Shown piece after piece: positions 12,127 through 24,000 of a stretch of DNA of 64,000 nt. This stretch comes from Artocarpus heterophyllus (lineage: Eukaryota; Streptophyta; Magnoliopsida; Rosales; Moraceae), in NCBI GenBank assembly GCA_025403435.1, contig CM046353.1:26510259-26574258 (forward strand), read 5' to 3'. Positions within the stretch are counted from its first letter, which is position 1; each line of letters begins with the position of its first letter. The translations under genes were made by a program, and so were the position numbers. The notes under the pieces were generated by a model. That model worked only from the letters and a program-made list of their open reading frames with translations, was not told where the DNA came from and did no database searches.

Positions 12127-13543
12127 TATTAGACATGTATGCCCTAAGGAGTAAAAATGTAATATGTTTTTAGAGACATTTTTATCAATAAAAAAATTAT
12201 TTATTATTAATATACCAAATCTTGTCCTCTTTACGTTCATATTTGTTGAATATATGTTAAGCAAACAATAGTCTGAGACTGTTGGTCTAAACCTTAAGAA
12301 TTTGGCATGTGATGGACGGATTATGCGGAAGACATGATTCTGAAGGTGATGGTCTAAATCATACGACCTGCAATCGAGGGAATAAAGTTGGGTGCTTTAT
12401 TCATGCAAAGATTATTATGTTTGCTATATTCCTTTTGGGAGATAATTTGTCTTGACCATCATAGTTGCACTCCGTGAATTGAATTATTGGCACGTTGTTA
12501 TAGGTGACGATGTGTTGGATCAGGACATAAAGTGAATTGATTTGGATTAATAATTTTGTCTCAGCAAATCGATTCACTTTAGACAATCATTTGTATTACA
12601 CCTTAATCCTAAGATGAATAGTGGGCCTATTGTCTCGACTTGTGTCTTTTGATGTACCAAAGGGTGACACCCACATCTTAATTGTGGTATGCATGCTGGT
12701 ACATTGGAGGCATGACTCTTGATGGCGTAGACTTGTTATTCATAGATATGGAATCCATAGCTCCTCTTTAAGAGTAATGATATCCTCTTACATGCGTTAT
12801 CCTGTAATTGGAAAACTAGAGCGCTCAACCATTTGGATACATAGGTGTAACCGAATGGTATATTGTCTTTGGATGGTAAGTTTTCTGATGGTGAGATAAT
12901 GGAATGTAAGATAAAAGTAATCGGGAAGGTAAGACAGAACTTGTCCTTAAGTCGATTATGGATTATCATATGGGGATACGATACACTATGATATGTCATG
13001 GAGACTTAGCTATACGGGCTTCACAATTCTATGTAGTTCGAGAGTGCAGCTCCAAGCTTTTAGTAGAGTAGTGTTGGAGTTGATGATTATGAAATGAATA
13101 TATGGGATATTGGGTTTCATAATTATCGGGAGCTTGAACTATATAGGTCCATTTGGTCCCCTTTGCTAGCTTACAACATCCTATAACGACACGGCGTGTT
13201 TTTCCAATAATTGGTGACTTATGTCAGATTTATCAGATTGGTTAAAATTTGGAGAATAAGATAATTCATGTCTGTTTATCGGTTGAATTAATTTTGTGAT
13301 AAAATTGATTCAAGATAAACTTGTTGAATTATAAGGATCGGATAATTCTTGTCAGTTTATCCATTGATTTAATTTTAGATAAATTAGATCAGGATAAACT
13401 TGTAGAATTATTGGGAATTGATTTATTTTCTTAGAGATTATCTAGATAAAGTTGTTTTGATCAGATAACTTCTTTATTGGGTTATTTGAATTAAAACTGA
13501 GACTTTATCCTTTAGAATCTCGGGTTGAAAACAAAAGATTCAC
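12127..13543 (+). repeat. C1 3' LTR, 5' portion only
   Basis: It starts TATTAGACATG, where C3 has TGTTAGACATG, so the terminal TG has decayed to TA. It is homologous to about the first 1.4 kb of the C3 LTR and stops at GATTCAC (13543), just before the position of the dyad array in intact LTRs. Element D sequence follows. Confidence 0.8.
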
Positions 13544-14838
13544 AAAACAAAAGTACTTCCTCTTGTGCCTTATAGTGATGAGGAATTCGATGTTATCGTT
13601 GATCAATAGATCCTAAATGAAGTGGTTCACATTTATCTACCCCAGAGGCACCTTATTGCTAATGACAAGAAGCATCCAAGGTATTGTTAACTACACCAAT
13701 ATGTTAGTCATCTGATGACAAAGTGTCAAGTACTCTGGAAGATTTTTCATGCCAAGATATGTGATAGTACTCATGAGTTACCAGCCAAAGCATAAGCTAT
13801 CGATACCAACTCGTTGTTATGACATAGAGGAAAGGAAGCTTACATCGTGATCTCTTGCTCTGGGAGAAGGAAGAAAGTGGAAAAAGATTCAGATAAGGAG
13901 ATGTGTCTATGGAATACTAATCCAAAGCCTTTTGAGGGGCTATGGAAGACCTCCTGTGACAATGATTGAGCCTTTTGGTTCACCTACAGCATGCCCGATT
14001 GGTATAGGAAGCCACCTCCTCAACCCATGGGGTGGGGAGATGAGCTGAACGATGATATGACTCCCGTGGGGACACCAATGGGGCCTAATTCCACCTATGA
14101 GCAAGAAAAGACTTTTGGAGCAAGGTCGCCCCAACCAGAGTAGATGCAAATGCTCCTAGGATCTAACAATAGAAGGCAAAAATAGAGATCCGTGCTCGCA
14201 AGGGAAGGAGGACAAGAGCTAGGTTCCAAAGGAATCACCTATACAACTGAATAGGAAGCTATGATGCTGCTTACTATGCCCGAAAATGTCATGATAGAGC
14301 CTTTGGAAGCTCCACTATGGGAGGCATCCAATGGGAATAGTGTAGCTCCAAAGAAGGTTCCAATAAGGGAAATGATTGCTATGATAGACCCTCGGAAGCT
14401 CCGTGATTGCATCCAACGTGGGCTTCCTTTCGAGCAAACTCTCGAGGCAGGTTCTGCTGATGAAATGACACTTAAGGTAGGGGTCCATGATGTGCTTATT
14501 CCCACGGACAATGATACTCTAGGGGAAGGTCAATTTGATGATTTCTATTAGACGCAGACTATTGTTTATCAATGCCTGGCATGGGATATTCCTATACTAT
14601 GACCTCTAAGTCGTTGCTCCTGAAAAAAATGCCTATGGTCATAGGTAGGGATAATGGTCACTTTGGTACACCGCGTGGAGGTACACCATGGAAGAGAAGT
14701 TTAGGAGATGCTTGCATTATGGAAGAGCCTCTAGAGGATGAGGATTTATACTGAGGTCTAAAAGAGCAATGGGAGGAACGGCTATCAAGAGGTTGGGGAA
14801 CAAAACCCTTTGCTTTGAGGAAAAGGTTCATTCGGGGA

Positions 14839-15008
14839 GGTCCTACAGCTTTGAGGAGCATGGTACCAATTTTAGAATGTTTTGAAAGCTAGGAGGAGGG
14901 TCTTCTGGGTCTTTCAATACAAGTGCTTGGTTCCAAGATTCTCAAGTATGTTCAAATGGAGACTCAGGAAGCCTTGGTGGACCCATGAATATGTTTGAAG
15001 CGATTACG
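14839..15008 (+). repeat. Tandem duplication unit X1, first part
   Basis: This is homologous to 24712-24881. The rest of X1 lies beyond the A2 insertion at 24001-24711, so X1 totals about 881 bp. Unit X2 is 24712 to about 25592. Confidence 0.8.
15004..15008 (+). repeat. A2 target-site duplication, left copy (TTACG)
   Basis: It pairs with TTATG at 23996-24000, one C/T difference. The X2 copy of the same site, without an insertion, reads TTACA at 24877-24881. Confidence 0.75.
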
Positions 15009-17135
15009 TGTAACGCCCCGAAATTTGTTTAATGTTAATATAATATAAATGATGAATTAGTGTGCCGTAATTAATGTTTCAACATTAATTTGATTATTAG
15101 GTTGGATTTTGAATTTTTTGATTATTTTGTTAATTTGATGAATTCAAATGATTTCTTATTGTTTAAAATGATGTTTTGAGTTTTAAAACATAATGATTTG
15201 TAAAATGTTAAAAATATTCCGTTTTACAAAACCGTGGGCGACACATGGTTTTCGCACAGTAAAACCGCCCACCGATTTTCTCTATTTATTCTCTCGCTTC
15301 CTCCTCTCTCCTCACACTCTCAGGTCTCTCTCTCTCTCCCTCTCTCTTCTTTGCCGAGACACTCTTCTCTCTCTCTATCTCTTTCAAAATTTTTGAAACC
15401 AAATTCGAATCCAAGCTTTGGGTTAGCAAGGAGGAAGCTCGGGGACGTGATTTGGCAATCGAGAACGTAGATTGAAGCTTCGATTCGAGGTTAGTTTTTA
15501 AATTTCTAAACTTTTTCCCAAAATTTTCAATTTTGTGCATTTTTGAAATCTAGGTTTGTTTAAGCTTAGAAAACCTTGGAATTGAGTTAAATGAACTTAG
15601 AACAACTAGAATCTAAGCTTAGATTTAAGAAAAACGGATTGGATTCAAGATTTTTCATTTTTCTCCCTATTTTCTTATTTTTGGATTTTTGAGATTTTTG
15701 AGTTTAAATCTTGTTTAAACGAGTCCAAATGTGTTTTAATATGTTTTTCTATCAACTATGATTGTTTTCTATGCCTGGGATTTGAGAAAATAGGTTAGAA
15801 TCAAGATTTGAATTTTGGGGATCGAGAAACCCATGGCTGGATTTCTGGGTTTTCCCAGTTCGACAGGCCGGGATAAGGATTGGCAGGCCGGTGTTCTTCC
15901 GTCTGGCAGGCCGAACCTGGGGAAATGACCGGCCGACCGGACCTGGCTTCCGGCAGGCCGAACTGTACAGTTCGGCCGGCCGAAGCAAGGAGTTTGGCAG
16001 GCCGGCTGAGGCATGGAAAATTTTGTGATTTTTTGCCTGTTTTCATTGTTTTGAACCCTGATTTAAATTCCAACCTTATAGGATGATTTTAAAGGTACAA
16101 ATGGCACACTAGGACATAATGAAATGGTTTAGTAACATAGAATGTCTCGAACTAGATATTGATCGACTTAGTTTGTATCTAGGATCGTTCGTGGTTCCGC
16201 GGAGCTAACGTATAGCGGTCCGGGATTACGGTGTGGGGTACCGGCACGAGTATTGAGGTAGGACTTTTACCTTATTCCTTGATAGCCTAGTTTCAAATGA
16301 TTTGGCTTTGAAAAGGGATTTCTATTAAAATGTTTTCAACGGTTGTTTGAAAATGAATTTATCGGTTATATTTTAATATACCGTGAATTGAAATGAACTT
16401 CATAATGAATGTAAATGATAACACTCGGTAATTGGGTTTTGAATGATGATGATATTAAACACATAGGCATGATGCCATATCAGAGATCGGGTCGTGTAGC
16501 GATCGACCTTGGGGGCAGGTCCCGAAACCTAGTTGGGCCACTACGGTGGTGATTCTATTATGGTTTGCCTAGGAAAGGAAAATGATATTATTGGTTATAC
16601 GGGTAAACTGTTTTGGATAAGAATGGTTTTACTCAAATTTATGTATTTATTTATTCAAGGTTTCTTTTAAATAACTCCTGAATAATGACCTGTTTCTTTA
16701 AATTAGATTATTTTATAAAACATAGTCCTATTGAGCCTTTCGCTCACGTTTTATTTGTTTTAAATTTCCCCCTCTAGGTGGTTTTCCATTTAGGTTTGGA
16801 GAAGATTCAACGGACAGGATCCAGGAGCAGTAGAGGATTAGTAAATTCATTTGTAATATTTAAATCAAGGCATGTAAGATCTTAATTTTATTTGTACTTG
16901 GACTGTGATTGTATTTATGATATTGTCAGTACCATGTGTATGCACAAGTTGTGGGTTTGTGGAACCCATACTCGCTATGTTATTCTTTTATATCAATTAT
17001 TTATGCAATGGTTTTCTTTAAATTTTCACATTTTATATTTTATTTAAACCCCTAAACCCTTGATTTTTAATTAAACTCTCTTTTAATTAATTTAAATAAT
17101 CTGCCACATCACCTCCTGTACTCCGGGGCGTGATA
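15009..17135 (+). repeat. A2 5' LTR (2127 bp)
   Basis: It starts TGTAACGCCCC and ends GGGGCGTGATA, where the 3' LTR ends GGGGCGTGACA, so the ends form inverted repeats (TGTAACGCCCC / GGGGCGTGACA). A CT-rich tract lies at 15295-15385, a dyad array at 15859-16005, and a short hairpin (CCACTACGGTGG) near 16540. It is 20 bp shorter than the 3' LTR because one dyad unit is missing. Confidence 0.92.
15859..16005 (+). repeat. Dyad array in A2 5' LTR
   Basis: About six or seven variants of TTCGGCAGGCCGAA, including TTCGACAGGCCGG, CTGGCAGGCCGAA, CCGGCAGGCCGAA and TTCGGCCGGCCGAA. One 20-bp unit present in the 3' LTR (22703-22722) is absent here. Confidence 0.85.
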
Positions 17136-17138
17136 GAA

Positions 17139-17150
17139 TGGTATCAGAGC
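17139..17150 (+). promoter_or_regulatory. A2 primer-binding site (tRNA-iMet type)
   Basis: TGGTATCAGAGC begins three bases after the 5' LTR end. A short leader of about 90 bp separates it from the gag ATG at 17241. Confidence 0.9.
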
Positions 17151-17240
17151 TCAAGGTGATGAACCTTGGAAATTGTGCACACATAGCTTTGACAATGAAA
17201 TACCTCTGACAGTCCAAATTTTGTTTTTAGAAGTGAGAGA

Positions 17241-18232
17241 ATGGCACCTAGACGTCGTTCGACAACTGACGCCGAGTTTAAAAATGATGAGAGCATGATG
17301 AGGTCTATGTTTGCGGCTTTCTGGTAGATGGCAGCCAGGGCTAGACCGAAAGATTCTAATGTTGGTAATCGGCATGCGTACTTTAAGAAATTTCGGTGGG
17401 AATCAGTTCTGACTTTTGATGGTAATGGGGATCCACAGTTAGCAGAGTATTGGCTGGATTCGATCTTGAAGCATTTGTATACTCTTGGTGTGCCTGAGGA
17501 GTATCGTGTGGAGTTTGCTGCATACAAGCTCGAGGGTGGCGCTAACACTTGGTGGAAATAGGCTAAGCATTTGGAGCGCGGTGGCGAAATCAGTTGGGAC
17601 AAGTTTGAGGAGCTGTTCTATGATCGGTATTTTCCACAAGGGTATAGATTGCAGCAGGGTGATCTGTCAGTTCAGGAGTATGAGGCAAAGTTTAATGAGT
17701 TGGCTAGGTTTGCTCCATCAGCGGTGGCATCGGAGCGTGAAAAGTGTATTAAGTTTCAGGAAGGGCTCAAGGCTCCTATTCGGTGGCAGTTGGTTGCTCT
17801 ACGACTTAGGAGTTTCAGAGAGCTTGTGTAGTCGGCGATCTCCATGGAGAATGATTATGTGCAGTATTGTGAGGACCGAGCCAAGGCTTTAGGAGGACCG
17901 TAGAGGAGTGGCAGGAAGAGCACCAGTAGTCGTCCAGCTCCGGGGAAGGGCAAACAAGGTGGCGCCACCAGTGGTAGTAGCAATTCATCTGGCATCAGGC
18001 GCAGCAATCCCTACAGCTTCCATTGTCATTTCTATCAGCATCCCGGACACATCAAGAGGAATTGCCCGATCAGGAGTGCTCATCTTGGATCTCAGACCGG
18101 GGAGGATGCCAGTCGTCAGTCTCAGCCTCAGACCCTACCTCCGCCTCTACAGTACCCGCAGTTACAGTATCCCCAGTTCTCTCCTCAGTAGTTCTCATAT
18201 CCGACACGTGGGCAGCAGCCGCAGTAATTCCA
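17241..18232 (+). pseudogene. gag: A2 gag pseudogene
   Basis: The ATG at 17241 opens MAPRRRSTTDAEF, matching the gag start of A3. The capsid domain (WLDSILKHL...EFAAYKLEGGANTWWK, FEELFYDRYFP, VQEYEAKFNELARFAPS) is recognisable. In-frame stops are at 17325, 17559, 17829, 17901, 18189 and 18225. Several replace a Gln codon (CAG to TAG), as comparison with A1 and A3 shows. The zinc knuckle has lost its second Cys (CHFYQHPGHIKRNC). A one-base deletion near 18233 then shifts the frame relative to pol. Confidence 0.85.
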
Positions 18233-21200
18233 GCCAGTGTCCCTCAGTATCGAGCAACGAGTGCATGTAGTGTGCAGTCGTCTCCATCCCAGCAGCATCG
18301 GTAGAGTAATTCAGGACCCAACAATGTCGGTAGAGGGAAAGAAAAGGCGCTAGTGCAGGTTCATGCGATGGCATATGGGGGATCAAATTCTCATGTTGGT
18401 AACGCGGTTGTCGATGGTATGATCTTGGTTTCTAGATCCTTAGCTCGTGTTTTATTTGATACCGGTGCCTCTCATTCTCTCATTTCGAGTTCTTTTGTAC
18501 AAGCCTTGGGATTAGAGATAGAAGAGTTTAATGAACCCCTAGTCATAACTTCTCCCTTGGGGCGGGTGTGTGTAAATTGTATGTGTAAATCTTGTAAAAT
18601 AAAGATTGGGGATGAGATTTTCAAAAGTGATTTGATTATACTCCCCATGAGCTCCTATGATGTAATTCTAGGGATGGACTGGTTGTCCAGGTATAATGCA
18701 GTCGTGGACTACCAACTTAGAAAAGTGACCCTAGTGTCTGATAGGGGGATGGTGATCACTTACCAGGGTGGTGGTGATTGGTTAATGAGTGAGCGTCTCA
18801 TGAAGTCGTGTCTAGGAGGGTGAAGGAATCTAGGTTGTTGTGCTTTTCTTGCCAATCTAGATTGCGAGCCCTATGCTTCGAGTGGCAATGTGACGATTCC
18901 GGTGGTTGATGAGTTTGAGGATGTCTTCCCTGACGAGTTGCCATGATTACCACCACATCGGGAGATTGAGTTTGGTATTGAGTTGTTTCCAGGGACATCA
19001 CCAATTTCTATGGCACCTTATCGGATGGCGCCGGTAGAAATGAAAGAATTGAGGAAGCAACTTCAGGAGCTTGCTGATAATGGGTATATTCGGAATAGCA
19101 CATCTCTGTGGGGAGCACCAGTTTTGTTTGCTAAGAAGCATGATGGGACTCTCAGGTTGTGTGTGGATTATCGACAGCTAAATCGTGTTACGGTGAAGAA
19201 CAAGTATCCCTTGCCTAGGATTGATGAGTTGTTTGATCAGTTGGGAGGTTCGCGGTACTTCTCAAAGATTGATTTGCGGTCAGGTTATCATCAGCTCAGG
19301 ATTAAGGAGGAGGATATTCCCAAGACAGCTTTTAGGACTCGGTATGGGCACTTTGAGTTTCTGGTTATGTCGTTTGGGTTGATGAATGCTCTGGCAGCTT
19401 TCATGGATTTGATGAACAGGGTATTTAGGCTGTATTTGGATCAGTTCGTGATCGTGTTCATCGATGATATTCTTGTGTATTCTAATACTTGGGAGGAGCA
19501 TGAGCAGTATCTTCAGATCGTGCTTCAGACTCTGCGGGAGCATCAGTTGCATGCTAAGGGGGAAAAGTGCAAGTTTTGGTTGACTGAGGTCAAGTTTCTG
19601 GGTCATGTTATCTCAGAGCATGGTATTTCTATGGATTCGTCCAATATTGAAGCTATATTAGAGTGGGAACGACCAAGGAATGTAGCGGAGATTCACAGCT
19701 TCTTAGGTCTTGTAGGTTATTACAGGAAATTTGTAAAGGATTTTTTGAATATTGCAGCTCCGTTGACGAGATTGATCAAGAAAAATGTCAGGTTTGAGTG
19801 GAATGAAGATTGTGAGCTTGCTTTTCAGGAATTGAAGAACCGGTTGACTTCAGCTCTAGTATTAGTTATTCCTAGCAATGACGAGCCGTATGAGGTTTAT
19901 GCGGATGCTTCAGGGTGCGGACTTGGGCGCGTGTTGATGCAGCATGGACGTGTGGTTGCATTCGGATCGAGACAACTATGACCTCACGAGCGAAATTATC
20001 CTACTCATGATTTAGAGCTCGCGGTGGTGATTCACACGCTGAAGATTTGGAGGTGTTACTTGTATGGAGCGTCGTTTCAGGTCTTCTCCGATCACAAGAG
20101 TTTGAGGTATTTGTTCACTCAGAGGGATCTTAACTTAAGGCAGCGTAGGTGGATCGAGTATATGGAGGATTATGATTTTGCGTTGCAGTATCATCCCAGG
20201 AAAGCTAATGTAGTCGCGGATGCACTTAGTAGGAAGTCTTCAGGAATTCTCGCTTGTTTAGCTTTTGAGGACTGGAGCAGGGATGCGACAGTGAGCAAGT
20301 TTAGACTACGGTATCATGAAGACTGTGATCGAGTTTCGGTGTATCATGTGGAAGTGACTCCAGCTCTTGTCCGGATGGTGACGCAAAGTCAGTGGCAGGA
20401 TCGGCATTTGCAGGGGATTTGGTCGCGGATTCAGAACGGGGAGCAGTTCGAGGAATGGAGCGTGCATGCAGAGGGATCGTTGTACTTTTGGGAGCGTCTT
20501 GCAGTTCCAGCTATCGTCGAGGTGACGAAAGCCGTTTTGGACGAAGCTCATAGGTCTCAGTTTGCTATTCATCCGGGGAGCACAAAGATGTATCGCGATT
20601 TGAAGAGGCAGTATTGGTGGAGAGGCATGAAGAAAGATGTTCGAGAGTACGTGGCCAAGTGTTCAACGTGTCTTCAGGTGAAAGCCGAGCATCAGAAGCC
20701 TGCAGGTCAGATTCAACCGCTTCCTATTCTAGGGTGGAAATGGGAGCATGTGACGATGGATTTCCTCATAGGTTTGCCGAGGATGGAGCAGAGGCATGAT
20801 GCAGTTTGGGTCGTGGTCGACAGGTTGACGAAATCGGCCCATTTCATTCCATTTCGGTCGACATGTTCGAGGAGGATTCTCGGGGAGTTGTATCTGCAGA
20901 ATATTGTGAGGTTGCATGGGGTTCCTTTGTCCATCACCTCTGATCGAGACACCAGGTTTAATGCTAAGTACTGGAGGAGTTTTCAGGAGGCTTTAGGTAC
21001 GGATTTAAACTTTAGTACGGCGTTTCATCCTCAGACTGATGGGCAGTCTGAGCGGGTTATTTAGATCCTTGAGGATATGCTGCGTGCCTGTGCGTTGGAC
21101 TTCGGCGGGAATTGGAAGCAATGTTTGCATTTGGTGGAGTTCGCGTACAACAATAGTTATCAAGCGAGTATTGGCATGGCACCGTTTGAGGTGTTGTATG

Positions 21201-21799
21201 GGCGACCGTGTCGGTCACCTGTGTGTTGGGCCGAGCCAAAAGATAGGGTTATTCTTTGGCTGGATGAGATCCGTGATAGCAACGAGAAAGTCGCGGTGAT
21301 TCGAGATCGGTTGAGGGCAGCTCAGAGCCGACAGAAGAGTTACGCAGATAGGAGACATAGGCCCCTAGAGTTCACGGTTGGAGATTTCGTTCTCTTGAGG
21401 GTATCGCCTCGTAAGGGAACTATGCGGTTTGGAGTGAGTGGGAAGCTCGCGTCGAGGTATATTGGGCCGTTCGAGATCACTCAGCGTGTTGGTACGGTCG
21501 CTTATCGGCTTGATCTTCCACCCGAACTTTCTCATGTTCATGATGTGTTTCATGTGTCGATGCTTAGGAAGTGTCCACCTAAGCAGGGTAAGATAGTTTC
21601 ATTTCATGATGTGCAGGTTCAGGAGGATACGGCGTACGAAGAAGTGCCGATTCAGATCATCAATCGAAAAGTGATTAGTTTGCGTTGTCGTGAGATACCA
21701 TTGGTAAAAGTCGTGTGGCAGCATCACGGGTTTGATGAAGCCACTTGGGAACTAGAGTCGAGTATGCGGGAATTGTATCCGCATTTGTTTTGTTTCTGA
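18233..21799 (+). pseudogene. pol: A2 pol pseudogene: PR-RT-RNase H-integrase-chromodomain-like
   Basis: It follows A1 pol throughout. Protease [10 protein letters not shown] is at about 18460. Reverse transcriptase keeps the first catalytic Asp ([10 protein letters not shown]) and FIDDILVYS. RNase H (VYADASG...[10 protein letters not shown]), the integrase zinc region, the ITSDRDTRF core and HDVFHVSMLRK are all present. Stops lie at 18302, 18821 (TGA where A1 has CGA), 18944, 19979 (TGA where A1 has CGA) and 21062 (TAG where A1 has CAG). Open stretches are 18353-18823, 18983-19981, 20024-21064 and 21077-21799. No full-length pol can be made. Confidence 0.9.
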
Positions 21800-21848
21800 A
21801 ATGAGATGTAAATTTCGAGAGCGAAATTTCTTTTAGGGGTGGATTACG

Positions 21849-23995
21849 TGTAACGCCCCAAAATTTGTTTAATGTTAATATAATATAAATGATGAATTAG
21901 TGTGCCGTAATTAATGTTTCAACATTAATTTGATTGTTGGGTTGGATTTTGAATATTTTGATTGTTTTATTAATTTGATGAATTCAAATGATTTCTTATT
22001 GTTTAAAATGATGTTTTGAGTTTTAAAACATAACGATTTGGAAAATGTTAAAAATATTCCGTTTTACAAAACCGTGGGCGGCACATGGTTTTCGTACAGT
22101 AAAACCGCCCACCGATTTTCTCTATTTATTCTCTCTCTTCCTCCTCTCTCCTCACACTCTCACGTCTCTCTCTCTCTCCCTCTCTCTTCTTTGCCGAGAC
22201 ACTCTTCTCTCTCTCTATCTCTCTCAAAATTTTTGAAACCAAATTTGAATCCAAGCTTTGGGTTAGCAAGGAGGAAGCTCGGGGACGTGATTTGGGAACC
22301 GAGAACGCGCATTGAAGCTTCGATTCGAGGTTAGTTTTTAAATTTCTAAACTTTTTCCCAAAATTTTCAATTTTGTGCATTTTTGAAATCTAGGTTTGTT
22401 TAAGCTTAGGAAACCTTGGAATTGAGTTAAATGAACTTAGAACAACTAGAATCTAAGCTTAGATTTAAGAAAAACGGATTGGATTCAAGATTTTTCATTT
22501 TTCTCCCTATTTTCTTATTTTTGGATTTTTGAAATTTTTGAGTTTAAATCTTGTTTAAATGAGTCCAAATGTGTTTTAATATGTTTTTCTATCAACTATG
22601 ATTGTTTCTATGCCCGGGATTTGAGAAAAACAGGTTAGAATCAAGATTTGAATTTTGGGGATCGAGAAACCCGTGGCTGGATTTCTAGGTTTTCCCAATT
22701 CGGCAGCCGAACTGCGTGTTCGGCAGGTCGGGATAGGGATCAGCAGGCCAGTGTTCTTCCGTCTGGCAGGCCGAACCTGGGGAAATGACCGGCCGACCGG
22801 ACCTGGCTTCCGGCAGGCCAAACTGTACAGTTCGGCTGGCCGAAGTAGGGAGTCTGGCAGGTCGGCCGAGGCATGGAAAATTTTGTGATTTTTCACCCGT
22901 TTTCACTGTTTTGAACCCTGATTTAAATTCCAACCTTATAGGATGATTTTAAAGGTACAAATGGCACACTAGGACATTATGAAATGGTTTAGTAACATAG
23001 AATGTCTTGAACTAGATATTGATCGACTTAGTTTATATCTAGGATCGTTCATGGTTTCGCGAAGCTAACGTATAGCGGACCGAGATTACGGTGTGGGGCA
23101 CCGGCATGAGTATTGAGGTAGGACTTTTACCCTATTCCTTGATAGCCTAGTTTCAAATGATTTGGCTTTGAAAAAGGATTTCTATTAAAATGTTTTCAAC
23201 GGTTGTTTGAAAATGAATTTATCGGTTATATTTTAATATACCGTGAATTGAAATGAACTTCATAATGAATGTAAATGACAACACTCGGTAATTGGGTTTT
23301 GAATGATGATGATATTAAACACATAGACTTGATGCCATATCAGAGATCGGGTCATGTAGCGATCGACCTTGGGGGCAGGTCCCGAAACTCAACTGGGCCA
23401 CTACGGTGTTGATTCTATTATGGTTTGCCTAGGAAAGGAAAATGATATTATTGGTTATACGGGTAAACTGTTCTGGGTAAGAATGGTTTTACTCAAATTT
23501 ATTTATTTATTTATTCAAGGTTTCTTTTAAATAACTTTTGAATAATGACCTGTTTCTTTAAATTAAATTATTTTATAAAACATAGTCCTACTGAGCCTTT
23601 CGCTCACGTTTTATTTGTTTTAAATTTCCCCCTCTAGGTGGTTTTTCATTTAGGTTTCGAGAAGATTCAACAGACATGACCCAGGAGCAGTAGAGGATTA
23701 GTAAATTCATTTGTAATATTTAAATCAAGGCGTGTAAGATCTTAATTTTATTTGTACTTGGACTGTGATTGTATTTATGATATTGTCAGTACCATGTGTG
23801 TGCACAAATTGTGGGTTTGTGGAACCCATACTCGCTATGTTATTCTTTTATATCAATTATTCATGCAATGGTTTTCTTTAAATTTTCACATTTTATATTT
23901 TATTTAAACCCCTAAACCCTTGATTTTTAATTAAACTCTCTTTTAATTAATTTCAATAATTTTTCACGTCACCTCCCGTACTCCGGGGCGTGACA
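21849..23995 (+). repeat. A2 3' LTR (2147 bp)
   Basis: TGTAACGCCCC to GGGGCGTGACA. It is preceded by the polypurine run AGGGGTGG and then ATTACG. It holds the dyad array at 22699-22868 and the same CT-rich tract and hairpin as the 5' LTR. Confidence 0.92.
22699..22868 (+). repeat. Dyad array in A2 3' LTR
   Basis: About seven units, including TTCGGCAGCCGAA, TTCGGCAGGTCGG, CTGGCAGGCCGAA, CCGGCAGGCCAAA and TTCGGCTGGCCGAA. One more unit than in the 5' LTR accounts exactly for the 20-bp LTR length difference. Confidence 0.85.
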
Positions 23996-24000
23996 TTATG
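23996..24000 (+). repeat. A2 target-site duplication, right copy (TTATG)
   Basis: It pairs with TTACG at 15004-15008. Confidence 0.75.

Larger units (their letters stand above)
5808..13543 (+). mobile_element. C1: decayed Ty1/copia element with truncated LTRs
   Basis: It has the same layout and sequence as the intact element C3 at 34558-44271: LTR end, primer-binding site, long leader, gag-pol and LTR start. The 5' LTR keeps only its last 700 bp (5808-6509) and the 3' LTR only its first 1.4 kb (12127-13543). The coding region has many stops and the last part of RNase H and the polypurine tract are deleted. It is therefore non-autonomous. The left side abuts the truncated A1 LTR and the right side abuts Tat-like element D. 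No target-site duplication can be seen because both outer ends are missing. Confidence 0.85.
13544..15008 (+). pseudogene. D, part 1: Tat/Ogre-like gypsy, end of gag and linker before protease
   Basis: Short broken frames only. A degenerate nucleocapsid motif is seen at about 13670-13740, with spacing C-X2-H-X4-H-X4-C (RYC*LHQYVSHLMTKC), the type also seen in element E. Frames at 14261-14551 and 14572-14754 are not recognised. From 14839 the sequence is the start of an 881-bp unit that is duplicated in tandem. The segment is interrupted at 15008 by A2 and resumes at 24001. Assignment to D rests on continuity across A2, shown by the duplicated unit. Confidence 0.6.
15009..23995 (+). mobile_element. 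A2: full-length Ty3/gypsy (Tekay/Del-like) element, coding region dead
   Basis: This is a complete structure: 5' LTR 15009-17135, primer-binding site 17139-17150, gag 17241 onward, pol to 21799, polypurine tract, 3' LTR 21849-23995, and a 5-bp target-site duplication with one mismatch. Its proteins are close to A1. It carries about eleven in-frame stops and one frameshift. The LTRs differ at many positions and by a 20-bp dyad unit, so it is clearly older than C3. It is inserted in the first unit of a tandem duplication in element D. Confidence 0.92.

Noticed and set aside
13940..14754. Short frames in D part 1 as host genes
   Set aside because: They lie in a decayed retrotransposon, lack known domains, and are interrupted by many stops in all frames.
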